Shown piece after piece: positions 34,264-43,050 of a stretch of DNA of 64,000 nucleotides (within the stretch, counting starts at the first letter, position 1; every line of letters starts with the position of its first letter). The notes under the pieces were generated by a model. It made no database searches. It was not told the origin of the DNA and was given only the letters and a program-made list of their open reading frames with translations. The position numbers and the translations under genes were made by a program. The stretch spans positions 186,001 to 250,000 of the forward strand of contig LLYS01000001.1 of NCBI GenBank assembly GCA_002049495.1. Reading direction: 5' to 3'. The stretch is from Epsilonproteobacteria bacterium tcs-49. Its GTDB lineage: Bacteria; Campylobacterota; Campylobacteria; Campylobacterales; Sulfurovaceae.

Positions 34264-34679
34264 AGTTTCTGAAGTGTGCGGCGGAAGTAAGAAACCTCCT
34301 CGCCGTTCCCCGCATCAAATGTCACTGTCGTATCGATAATTACCGTTGCGTTGGAACTGGTCGTTTGTACTGTATTATCGAGAATATGCCCCGCACTACA
34401 AGGTAGCGCATTCCCCAGATAGTGTAAACTCATATTCACGTCATAGTTACCGTAATCTAAATTTATGGTTTCGATACAATCAGCGCCGTTATCATGCCCG
34501 CTTACGGCAAGCATGGCGTATTCCGTCGCACTTCTTGCAACCAGGGCCGTTTGCTCTTTTAAATAGATATCAACCGTGGACTTGGCACTCTGCGTTGAAA
34601 GATTCAGCATCAGTAACAGTACCGTAGAAACCAGTACCAGTACAAAGATAGCCGTTATCATCGAAAATCCCCGTTTCAC
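34260..34679 (-). CDS. Minor prepilin-like protein lacking Glu5 (MshP/PilX-like)
   Basis: A 139-residue protein beginning MKRGFSMITAIFVLVLV: a basic leader, glycine before the hydrophobic stretch, and a single N-terminal helix, but no glutamate at mature position 5. That gap is typical of PilX/MshP/GspK-like minor components at a pilus tip. Two cysteines (in the later half) could form a disulfide. It is the last gene of the four-gene cassette, overlapping its upstream neighbour by 4 bases. Confidence 0.72.
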   Translation of the reverse strand: MKRGFSMITAIFVLVLVSTVLLLMLNLSTQSAKSTVDIYLKEQTALVARSATEYAMLAVSGHDNGADCIETINLDYGNYDVNMSLHYLGNALPCSAGHILDNTVQTTSSNATVIIDTTVTFDAGNGEEVSYFRRTLQKL

Positions 34680-35587
34680 AATATCGCCTTTTCTTTACAT
34701 ACCGTAATATTCTGATCACCGTTATGCTCGGTCGCACACAGTTTCAACCGTACGACATCACCCACCTGTTTAAATCTAAAAGTGCTTACGCCGTCGATAA
34801 GCCGCACCCGTGTACCGTTTTGGTAAGTCTCATTCTCCCACGGCTGATAGTTGTAGTAAAGGTCCCACACCCCGTTTCCGGCAGGTACAATGGCATACGC
34901 GCTGTAGCTGAGGTAATACTGTTCATACATGCGCAGGTCCAAAGTTCCGGGATTAGCGTCATTGAAGTTTTCCCTAAAGGCTAAAACAGAGTTTGCATCG
35001 CTGCACACCCCACTACACTGAACCGGATAAGCGTAATCGCTTACCGTACTATTCCAGTATTGAGCTATTTGGGTGTCATCTAAGCGTCCTTTAAAAAAAA
35101 TAGCAGGGTTTTGTGTAGCCACTGTCAACCCTACCTGGTTGTTTGATAGCGTTTGCAGTCTATTATGTAAGGACAACGGTTTCGTCACGGTACTGAAAAA
35201 CTGTGACTGAGTCGTTGCCGCATTATCAAGATCGATAAATCCACTCCACAGAGGAAGATATCTATTGGCCAACGTATCCCAATTACCGCGGAAGCCTTCA
35301 AAATCGCGTCCGATCCACTCTAAAATATCTTCATTCCCCGTTGCCGACCGCAAAGGCACATAGCCGCCTCCGGTATTTTTAGCGATTGCCGTGTTGGGTA
35401 TACGGTAGGATAAGCGCTGTGCCACCTGTTGGACGGCAAACTCCGTTTTTGTTTGTAAACGGTTATAGGTCCTTGAGACAATATAACCGTCAAACATTTT
35501 TGCTAATATCTCCGAGGTGATAGATGCTACTATCCCTAATACGACAATCACAAAGATCAATTCTAAGAAGGTAAAAGCTTTTCTCAA
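34676..35587 (-). CDS. Prepilin-type minor pilin (MshO/PilW-like)
   Basis: A 303-residue protein with a class III prepilin leader (MRKAFTFLELIFVIVVLGI), Glu5 of the mature protein present, and a large variable globular domain with two cysteine pairs, including CSGVC. Size and N-terminus fit PilW/MshO pilins that cap type IV pili. A prepilin peptidase would be needed but is not in the window. Overlaps both neighbours by 4 bases. Confidence 0.78.
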   Translation of the reverse strand: MRKAFTFLELIFVIVVLGIVASITSEILAKMFDGYIVSRTYNRLQTKTEFAVQQVAQRLSYRIPNTAIAKNTGGGYVPLRSATGNEDILEWIGRDFEGFRGNWDTLANRYLPLWSGFIDLDNAATTQSQFFSTVTKPLSLHNRLQTLSNNQVGLTVATQNPAIFFKGRLDDTQIAQYWNSTVSDYAYPVQCSGVCSDANSVLAFRENFNDANPGTLDLRMYEQYYLSYSAYAIVPAGNGVWDLYYNYQPWENETYQNGTRVRLIDGVSTFRFKQVGDVVRLKLCATEHNGDQNITVCKEKAIL

Positions 35588-36270
35588 TTGTAAAACTCCC
35601 GTGTCAGAAGTTTTCCCTCACCGATATTTGACGCAAAGGTACTAAGCTGAATTTGAAGGTTTGGATCATCGTTACTCGTAACTACAACCGTAATGAGTTT
35701 GATATTTGTGGGATTTGCTACCGCCGCTTGATTGATAGTAACGTTTAAAGGGTTCTGCGTATAATTTGCCGCATCGCTGATATAATCGACATCGATGTTG
35801 ACATTATAGGTTCTGATATAATCGTTTCCGGCTGCATTCCCCTGTACCAGCACTTGATTATTGCCGATAAAATCATCTATATCGTTTAACTCACCCCCTT
35901 CACTTCCAAGGTTAGCTTCGGAAGTGGGAGCACTGTTTTGATAAAATTTACGCCGCTTATCTCCGAGGAAATGTCCCTTTCTCGTACGTGTAATATTGGA
36001 ATCCATATCCAGTTCGTCGTCGGCACTCGCGGTATTGACATTAACCACTTTAATATAACCGCCGTTTTGCTCGGGATCGGTCTGGTTCTGGTCCCACGGA
36101 TGGCTAATGACATTACCGATCTGTGTTGATGCCGCCATGATAGCTTCTTGCTGAACGGTAGTTAAAATAGCCGTGCTGGACTGCGTTAACATTGTCGGTA
36201 TACTCATAACGGCTATACCTATTATAACTATCGCAAAGATCAACTCCAACATTGTTGCCGCTTTTCGCAT
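35584..36270 (-). CDS. Prepilin-type minor pilin (MshD/PilV-like)
   Basis: A 228-residue protein with leader MRKAATMLELIFAIVIIGIA, Glu5 present and a soluble beta-rich domain without cysteines. It starts 12 bases after the stop of the large exoprotein gene. Resembles PilV/MshD-type pseudopilins by size and N-terminus; the distal domain is not recognisable. Confidence 0.76.
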   Translation of the reverse strand: MRKAATMLELIFAIVIIGIAVMSIPTMLTQSSTAILTTVQQEAIMAASTQIGNVISHPWDQNQTDPEQNGGYIKVVNVNTASADDELDMDSNITRTRKGHFLGDKRRKFYQNSAPTSEANLGSEGGELNDIDDFIGNNQVLVQGNAAGNDYIRTYNVNIDVDYISDAANYTQNPLNVTINQAAVANPTNIKLITVVVTSNDDPNLQIQLSTFASNIGEGKLLTREFYN

Positions 36271-36282
36271 CTTTTCCCCTAA

Positions 36283-39200
36283 CTACCAATCTATTCTTCT
36301 ATGCCGCTGGATACTACTGTTTTCATCAACCGTATTTCCGGTCTGGCCCTCCCCGGCCCAGTTGGCACTGGGAGTAAGGTTAAACTCGATAAAGAAAAAG
36401 TTTTGATCATTTTCCACGGGAATATATTTGTGATAACTCAACCAGGGATCCGGCCGTAAATTAATACGTGTTTTATACCGATCGTCATTACCAGTATACT
36501 CAAAATTTAGCGAATCGGGATTGAGTAAATCTTTATTGATCGTCACATCGTCGTCTAAAGCTTCGATCTTTATCTCCGGTTGAGACGCAATCACCCTTTC
36601 AAGTTCACCGTTGCCGGTTCCATGCTGGGAGTTTTGCCACCAGTTGATATTATCTTCGCTTGCTGAACCGATACTACTGCAGGTAATATCGGCGGAGTTT
36701 TGACAAAAAACCTCCATATACAGCGGTACGTCCACCTTCGTCTCTGCAGTTTGCACGTCGGGGGCATAGATGTGCCCGTAATAAAACAAACTTTGCCCGT
36801 TTGCCTGATCTCTATTTCCCGTAACGTTATCCTCATCTTGTATCTGGGTGGCAAAACTGCTTCCGGGGACGATGAAAGGCTCTTCGGGAGTATTATTATC
36901 CCGCCCGAAATTAAACAAGATCAAATTTTGATCGCCAAGATTTTGTGAAGCGATACCGTCATTAAAGCTTAAATTAACATCGTTAAGGGTATTAAATCGG
37001 GCATCCTCCCCATCATGTTCCAAGCTGTTGGTAAAACTGATCAGTTTTTTATACAGACCGTCACTGTAGTTTTTCGTCTCGTTTCCCTCTTTATTGACCG
37101 CAGCTATTCTATATTCAACTTTTGCCGACATATTCAAATCGTTGGAAAGATAGGTAAAACCGTTTCCTGCACCGTGATTTCTCATATTCAACACCGGCAG
37201 CTTAAACTCAAAGGGGATCCAGCGCGCTTCATGTTCGCCTGTTACGATATAGTCGCTATTAGCTTCATCGCTGTCCACGTCGGCCCACTCTTTATCATAG
37301 ATATGCAGCTTTATTTTCCCCACATCAGTAAAGGTCACTTTATAATTTTCATACTCTCCGGCTTGAAAATATTCACTCATCGTCACGTTAAAATCACGTC
37401 CTAAAATTTTCTCTTTCCCTGAAAGGTTGTTGTCCACGGTACCGTTGGGGAGAAACTTCGTCGTATTGGCATCAAATTGATAAACGCTTTGATCATACTG
37501 GCTGGCAACGATATCCTCGTTATCTACTGCTTTGACATTCATCTCATACACTTCCCCCGCTTTTGCCAACTGGGGAAGTTCGTTTTGCGTATCCAGGACA
37601 AACTCTTTGGGACGCAGCGCAAAATTATCCCGAGAACATATCGGGGCGTTATAGCCGGTGATACACTCATAGCAGCGCCAATCAAGATCTCCCGTTTGTT
37701 CCTCAGATTTACACACGTCAGTTTCAGGAGGTGCACACTTTGGAAAAACTTCCGCCAGCTTATTATCCGTCGCATTAAGACACTGCGGTATGCCGTTGAT
37801 ATTAGCACTTGTGTTGCTGACTTTACACGCCTGATTATAGATATCTTCCAATATACTCAAATCATAGTATTTAATACGAAAACGTACGTTGCGGGCGACA
37901 TCGTCATGGGATATCGTTACCGTTTTCGTTGCTTCATCGTTAAAAAGATTTTCTTTGGCTTCCAAAATATCATAGTAGGTTTCAAGTACCATCGCATCTT
38001 CACAGGATTGCTGCGTATCTGTCAAGGTTGAAGCGTCTATCAACTCCAGGATCACGTTCCCCGTAAAGTTTCTAAGCGTCGTGAAGTCTTCGTCCAGGCT
38101 TACCAACGTGACGTTAAAATCCTTTTTCCCTATCTGGGTGTAAAGATCGTTAACGGGATCATCACCATCCAATGGGTCGCCGTTTGATAGATCTGCTCCC
38201 TCATGGACGGTATTGAATGCACCCAACGGCGGTTGAAGAATAACAAGGGAAGTATTGAAATCCCTGCACTCCTCTATCTCTACCGGTTCGGTGGAAATAG
38301 GAGCACCCGTCAACGCATTTACGTATTCAATATAATACTCATTGTCAACATCAAACTCTCCGGCACTCGTCACGACGGCACTGAAGCGGATATTGGCATA
38401 CTCCATCTCCTCGATAGAACCGCCATTTTCCGCATCTGCGCCCTCGCCCAAACGGAAGGTAGTCATATTCGTATCTTCATTAAACTCCGCCAAATCATCC
38501 CCCTCATCATCCGTTTGCTGAGTAAACCCCGTTTCGCCTATATTTTCTATCTCAATGGTTTCGGGTTTGTAACGCAGGATACTCTCATCGAGCTTATTTA
38601 AGATACTTACTCCCTTCGCCGTTTCTACCGAAGTTTCTCCCTCCCGCGGTTCATTAGTGATATACACGTTAAAATATACCGTTTCACCTACCTTGACCGC
38701 TCTGGAGTTCAAAATCTCTTGCACATAGCACACCCTGGGCTGATAAATGTTTGTAGAAAAACCGAATAAACCGGGCATATAGCCGTCATCGTTGGTATTT
38801 AACCGTACCGTTGTTTCCATTTGTTCGTTATCGATAATATCGCTGATATCAAAAGTATCTATATCGATACCGTTGCTGTTATCAGAGTTGTAGGGAGAAA
38901 GAAACTCGCCGTCAAGGGCTTCATCGTCTTTGGATATGGTGGAGTTAAACACGTCATCTTCAGGATTGACACTGTTTGTCAATTTATAAAATGTTCCGCT
39001 TTTATCGGCTATTTGGAGGTGATCACCCCTGGCATCCGCATCGTCTGCCCCGTTATCCCCCTCACCGGCAAAAATAAAAAGCTTAGAATCGATACTGCTT
39101 GTTGTCGGGGTCAGAAACCCGGATAGACCGATATCGACCGTATTGCCTACCCCCGGGTCTGAACAGCCGTTATCACTCGCATAATCATTGGCGTCATCCT

Positions 39201-39873
39201 CATCTCCGGTATTGACCACCCCCTGATATCCGTCAAAAATAGTTAAATTTTTCAATTTTTTATCACTGTTTTTATAAGCTATCGCGATGGACCATGCACC
39301 GTAGCTCCCACCCGCAGGCGTTCCCTCCTTGGTTGTGATATTCGCGACGTAGTACCAACCGTTATTATTGTTACGAACGAAATCCGTAATATCTCTATTT
39401 CCCTGGTAATACATTCTCGTACCGCTGAAATATATCCAGTTGTGATCGGAAGCTGCAATATCCTGATAGTTTGGAGTGGTTGTTTTTGTCGGGGAGTACG
39501 CCAATTTTATCGACGCGGATTGGGCTTTTGTCGAATCATCCTCATTGGCCAGGTAACCCTGCCAGTACAATCCCGCCCATAAAACTTCCGACCCGGGAGG
39601 AATTTCAAGCTTTGCGGCAGAAGAGTTGAAAGTCGAATCATCACTATCGATATCGATATACATCATATCGATATCATTATTTCGATCTGTACCCGGATCC
39701 CCACACTCTCCGTTATCGTTATAACACATCACCGTATTACCGATGAGCTCGATATCCCCTTTGACATTAGCTGTAAATGCTTGGCTGAACTCTTTGGGAT
39801 TTGGACAGGTATAATACCCCCCTTCAGCCCAAAGAACCAAAACTGTACATACAATAAGGACTCGTAAAAACAT
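36283..39873 (-). CDS. Large exported protein, MshQ/DUF6701-like, possible pilus-associated adhesin
   Basis: A 1196-residue acidic protein with a signal peptide (about 1-16) and no membrane anchor. Part 1 (about 20-390) contains PPGSEVLWAGLYWQG and calcium-like D/N-rich stretches. Part 2 (about 390-560) resembles a DUF11-type beta domain (KVGETVYFNVYITNEP). A cysteine cluster lies near 725-765. Part 3 (about 770 to the end) has NFALRPKEFVLD, AGEVYEMNVKAVD and YYGHIYAPDVQTAETKVDVPL, similar to the C-terminal part of MshQ of the Vibrio MSHA pilus. It heads an operon with three prepilin genes. Confidence 0.65.
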   Translation of the reverse strand: MFLRVLIVCTVLVLWAEGGYYTCPNPKEFSQAFTANVKGDIELIGNTVMCYNDNGECGDPGTDRNNDIDMMYIDIDSDDSTFNSSAAKLEIPPGSEVLWAGLYWQGYLANEDDSTKAQSASIKLAYSPTKTTTPNYQDIAASDHNWIYFSGTRMYYQGNRDITDFVRNNNNGWYYVANITTKEGTPAGGSYGAWSIAIAYKNSDKKLKNLTIFDGYQGVVNTGDEDDANDYASDNGCSDPGVGNTVDIGLSGFLTPTTSSIDSKLFIFAGEGDNGADDADARGDHLQIADKSGTFYKLTNSVNPEDDVFNSTISKDDEALDGEFLSPYNSDNSNGIDIDTFDISDIIDNEQMETTVRLNTNDDGYMPGLFGFSTNIYQPRVCYVQEILNSRAVKVGETVYFNVYITNEPREGETSVETAKGVSILNKLDESILRYKPETIEIENIGETGFTQQTDDEGDDLAEFNEDTNMTTFRLGEGADAENGGSIEEMEYANIRFSAVVTSAGEFDVDNEYYIEYVNALTGAPISTEPVEIEECRDFNTSLVILQPPLGAFNTVHEGADLSNGDPLDGDDPVNDLYTQIGKKDFNVTLVSLDEDFTTLRNFTGNVILELIDASTLTDTQQSCEDAMVLETYYDILEAKENLFNDEATKTVTISHDDVARNVRFRIKYYDLSILEDIYNQACKVSNTSANINGIPQCLNATDNKLAEVFPKCAPPETDVCKSEEQTGDLDWRCYECITGYNAPICSRDNFALRPKEFVLDTQNELPQLAKAGEVYEMNVKAVDNEDIVASQYDQSVYQFDANTTKFLPNGTVDNNLSGKEKILGRDFNVTMSEYFQAGEYENYKVTFTDVGKIKLHIYDKEWADVDSDEANSDYIVTGEHEARWIPFEFKLPVLNMRNHGAGNGFTYLSNDLNMSAKVEYRIAAVNKEGNETKNYSDGLYKKLISFTNSLEHDGEDARFNTLNDVNLSFNDGIASQNLGDQNLILFNFGRDNNTPEEPFIVPGSSFATQIQDEDNVTGNRDQANGQSLFYYGHIYAPDVQTAETKVDVPLYMEVFCQNSADITCSSIGSASEDNINWWQNSQHGTGNGELERVIASQPEIKIEALDDDVTINKDLLNPDSLNFEYTGNDDRYKTRINLRPDPWLSYHKYIPVENDQNFFFIEFNLTPSANWAGEGQTGNTVDENSSIQRHRRIDW

Positions 39874-39902
39874 GGCATATCCTTTTATTGCAATAAGTTC
39901 AT

Positions 39903-39908
39903 ATTATC
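39903..39908 (-). promoter_or_regulatory. -10 box of the pilin cassette promoter
   Basis: GATAAT within TGTGATAATATG, 30 bases before the ATG of the 1196-residue gene and inside the 92-base gap after lon. It has an extended TG motif but no clear -35 box. Confidence 0.45.
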
Positions 39909-39965
39909 ACAGTTTACTTTAAAATTTTCTTTAAGGATAAGCCTAGTCGCTTCAAGTTTTCTCCC

Positions 39966-42323
39966 CTATACCAAAGCTTCTTTCAGCACCTCATCTACAC
40001 TGCTCACACCCACAATTCTGATCCCCTCTTTCACCTCTTTGGGGATATCCTCAAGGTCTCTGTCGTAATTTTTCTGCGGAACGAGCGCCGTTTTCACTCC
40101 CGCTTTAAACGCGGCGATCAGCTTTTCTTTGAGTCCGCCGATGGGCAAAACTTCGCCCGTAAGCGTCACTTCCCCCGTCATCGCCACGTCCCGTTTGACT
40201 TTGGTCTCGGAAAGGATAGAAGCGATCGCGGTGACCATCGTGATCCCCGCACTCGGTCCATCTTTGGGCGTAGCGCCTTCGGGGACGTGCACGTGCAGGT
40301 CAAACTCTTTGTATATCTCGTCTTTCGCTTCTATCTGTTTGGTATCGATCAGGGTTTTGACGCAGGTAAAAGCGATCTTGGCCGATTCTTTCATCACGTC
40401 TCCAAGCTTACCGGTAAGCTGGAGGTTGCCTTTGCCCTTGATCTTGGCCACTTCCACCTTCAGCACGTCGCCGCCTACGGAGGTCCACGCCAAACCGTTG
40501 ACCACCCCGACCTGATCGGTTTTGGCGATCTTGGAAATTTCAAACACCTCTTTATCCACAAACTCTTTGAGGTTGCGTACGCCTACCGTGACTTTTTCCA
40601 CCTCTTTGGACAGAATCTTGCGCACGCCGCGGCGGATGACTTTGGAAATCTCCCGGCGCAGTCCCCGTACCCCCGATTCGCGGGTATAGTTTTCGATCAC
40701 CGTCTCCAGCGCTTTTTTCGAAACGCTGAATTCGCTCTTTTTCAATGAGTGCTTTTTAAGCTCCTGGGGAATCAGATACTTCGTCGCGATCTGGTACTTC
40801 TGGCTGGGCGTATAACTGCTTAGCTGGATAAACTCCATCCGATCCCGAAGCGGCGCGGGGATCGTGCTCAGGTCATTGGCCGTGGCGATAAAGATCGTTT
40901 GGGAGATATCGATATGAAAGTTTAGATACAGATCCCGAAAATCCGTATTCTGTTCCGGATCCAAAATCTCCAAAAGCACCGCCGTGGGATCGCCTCTGTA
41001 GTTGCGTCCCACTTTATCGATTTCGTCAAATACGACCACCGGATTCATCGACTTGGCATCGATCAGTCCCTGCACTACCCGTCCGGGCATGGCGCCGATA
41101 TATGTTCTTCTGTGCCCGCGCAGCTCGTTGACATCTTCCAGCCCGCCCAGCGCGATACGTACAAGTTCGCGCTTCAGCGCGGTGGCGATGGAGTTGGCCA
41201 AAGAGGTTTTTCCCACGCCCGGAGGTCCCACGAAGCAGATGATCGCCCCGTCTTTATCCTGCTCGTTGCCCCGCAGCTTCGCAAGCTGTTTAACCGCAAA
41301 AAACTCCAGGATACGATCTTTTGCTTTTTCCAGCGCGTAGTGGTCGCGGTCAAGCTGTTTTTTGACTTCATCGATCTCCATCGCTTTTTTGCTGTATCTG
41401 CCAAAGGGGATATCCAGCACCCAGTCAAGGTAGCTTTGGATCATACTGGCATCTCCGCTGTCGGGGTGGATCGCCGCTAAACGGTTGATCTGCTTATCGA
41501 TCTCCTTTTTCGCATCCTCTTTGAGATACTTTTTGATCTGTTCAAACTTGTTGCGGTACTCCTCGATCTCTTCGTCGCGCTGGTTATCCGTCCCCAGCTC
41601 CTTTTGGATCTGCTTGAGCTGCTCTTTAAGGAAATACTCCTTGTTGGTCTTGTCCATTTTGGAGTGGACTTTGGATTTGATCTCCTTTTGCAGCTTGTAC
41701 GCTTCGATCTCCTGGTTCATCTGTGAAATGATCCCGATCAGGCGCTTTTCCACATCCGTTTGCACGAACAGTTCATAGGCGCGCTCTTTTTTAAGCTTGA
41801 GCATGGAACAGATCAGATCGGCGATACGCCCCGGATCGCGGTTTTCTTCGATGGTTTTGACCAGATCCAGCGGAAAGTTCTGCCCCGCCACGGCGGAGAA
41901 GGAGCGCACGCGATCACGCACCACTTCCAGCAGCGCATCCACTTTCAAACTGTCCGTTTCACTGTCGTGGAGTTCATCCACCATCGCTATGAGCGGATCG
42001 GTTTCCAGGGGTTCCTCGATGCAGGTTCGCATCATCCCCTGAAACAAAATCTTCACGCGTCCGTCGGGCAGATCGATCTTTCGCATGATCGTCCCCGCTA
42101 CACCGCATTCATAGATACTCTCAAAATCCCTCTTACCCTCTTCTCCGGGTTTTGATGGGATAATCATGAGCAAAGAGTTGTTTTCGATGGCAAAATCCAC
42201 CGCCTTTTTATTCTCCTCGTCGCCGATAAACACCGGAGAGATCATAAAGGGATATAAAAACAGTTCATCCTCTACCAGGATCGGCAATTGGGTTGGAAAT
42301 TTATCATAATCTTTTAGTTGCAT
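39966..42323 (-). CDS. lon: ATP-dependent protease Lon
   Basis: A 785-residue LonA. The N-terminal substrate-binding domain starts FPTQLPILVEDELFLYPFMISPVF. The AAA+ domain has GPPGVGKTS and the VVFDEIDKVG Walker B. The serine-lysine dyad is in PKDGPSAGITM and the TGEVLPIGGLKEKL block. A coiled-coil stretch lies at about 190-260. It degrades misfolded and regulatory proteins in the cytoplasm. bamD lies 15 bases upstream on the same strand. Confidence 0.98.
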   Translation of the reverse strand: MQLKDYDKFPTQLPILVEDELFLYPFMISPVFIGDEENKKAVDFAIENNSLLMIIPSKPGEEGKRDFESIYECGVAGTIMRKIDLPDGRVKILFQGMMRTCIEEPLETDPLIAMVDELHDSETDSLKVDALLEVVRDRVRSFSAVAGQNFPLDLVKTIEENRDPGRIADLICSMLKLKKERAYELFVQTDVEKRLIGIISQMNQEIEAYKLQKEIKSKVHSKMDKTNKEYFLKEQLKQIQKELGTDNQRDEEIEEYRNKFEQIKKYLKEDAKKEIDKQINRLAAIHPDSGDASMIQSYLDWVLDIPFGRYSKKAMEIDEVKKQLDRDHYALEKAKDRILEFFAVKQLAKLRGNEQDKDGAIICFVGPPGVGKTSLANSIATALKRELVRIALGGLEDVNELRGHRRTYIGAMPGRVVQGLIDAKSMNPVVVFDEIDKVGRNYRGDPTAVLLEILDPEQNTDFRDLYLNFHIDISQTIFIATANDLSTIPAPLRDRMEFIQLSSYTPSQKYQIATKYLIPQELKKHSLKKSEFSVSKKALETVIENYTRESGVRGLRREISKVIRRGVRKILSKEVEKVTVGVRNLKEFVDKEVFEISKIAKTDQVGVVNGLAWTSVGGDVLKVEVAKIKGKGNLQLTGKLGDVMKESAKIAFTCVKTLIDTKQIEAKDEIYKEFDLHVHVPEGATPKDGPSAGITMVTAIASILSETKVKRDVAMTGEVTLTGEVLPIGGLKEKLIAAFKAGVKTALVPQKNYDRDLEDIPKEVKEGIRIVGVSSVDEVLKEALV

Positions 42324-42338
42324 ATATCCATATCCTTA

Positions 42339-42986
42339 TTATTCAAAAATCATTTCAATATAGGTTTTTTCCGGCAGCGTCAGATCGCTGGAGATGATCC
42401 AGGAATCCTCGTTTTTCTTCCGGTATATTTTTGCCGCCTTGGGCTTGTCGAGGCGCTCATATAAACTTGCGATATTTTCATTGATCAAAAAGCGCGTCAT
42501 CTCCAAACGGGCCTGTACCGTCTTGACCATCGGATTGTAGATGGAGTTTGGGTACATCTGCACAAACTCCTTTGCATCCTCGATCGTTTCATGGATCAGT
42601 TTCTGGTTCCTATTGGCGGATTTGATATGTTTAAAAGACGCATCGATCTTTTTAAACTTATAATACTCCAGGTTCTGCTGCGTTGCGTAACGCTTGATAT
42701 ACTCATCGTAGTAAAACTCGGCCAGCAGGTTTTCCTCGCTGTTTTCATGGGCTTGCGCCAGGATAAGCGTCGCACTCTCTAGCAGTGGCGAACGGGAGTG
42801 TTCACTCTGCAGGGAAACGTAAAAATCGTCCGCTTTATCCAGTTGATACGCCGTGATCGCATCGACGATATTTTCATACCAGTACTCCGCGGGTTTGTTA
42901 TATTCATCAACGCCGTTTTTATCCGCACACCCGCTTATAAACAATGTTACCGCAAACAGGACCGTTATCAACTTATAGCTTTTCAT
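42339..42986 (-). CDS. bamD: Outer membrane assembly lipoprotein BamD
   Basis: A 215-residue lipoprotein with lipobox ISGC (Cys20) followed by TPR-like helices: YWYENIVDAITAYQLDKADDFY, LLESATLILAQAHENSEENLLAEFYYDEYIKRY, YPNSIYNPMVKTVQARLEM. It matches the short BamD of Campylobacterota that joins BamA in inserting beta-barrel proteins. AAGGTG precedes the ATG. Upstream of lon, as in relatives. Confidence 0.88.
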   Translation of the reverse strand: MKSYKLITVLFAVTLFISGCADKNGVDEYNKPAEYWYENIVDAITAYQLDKADDFYVSLQSEHSRSPLLESATLILAQAHENSEENLLAEFYYDEYIKRYATQQNLEYYKFKKIDASFKHIKSANRNQKLIHETIEDAKEFVQMYPNSIYNPMVKTVQARLEMTRFLINENIASLYERLDKPKAAKIYRKKNEDSWIISSDLTLPEKTYIEMIFE

Positions 42987-43050
42987 TTTTCACCTTATTG
43001 AAATATATGTTAAGAAAAATTATTATATCGAAATTTCACCGATAGAGGGA

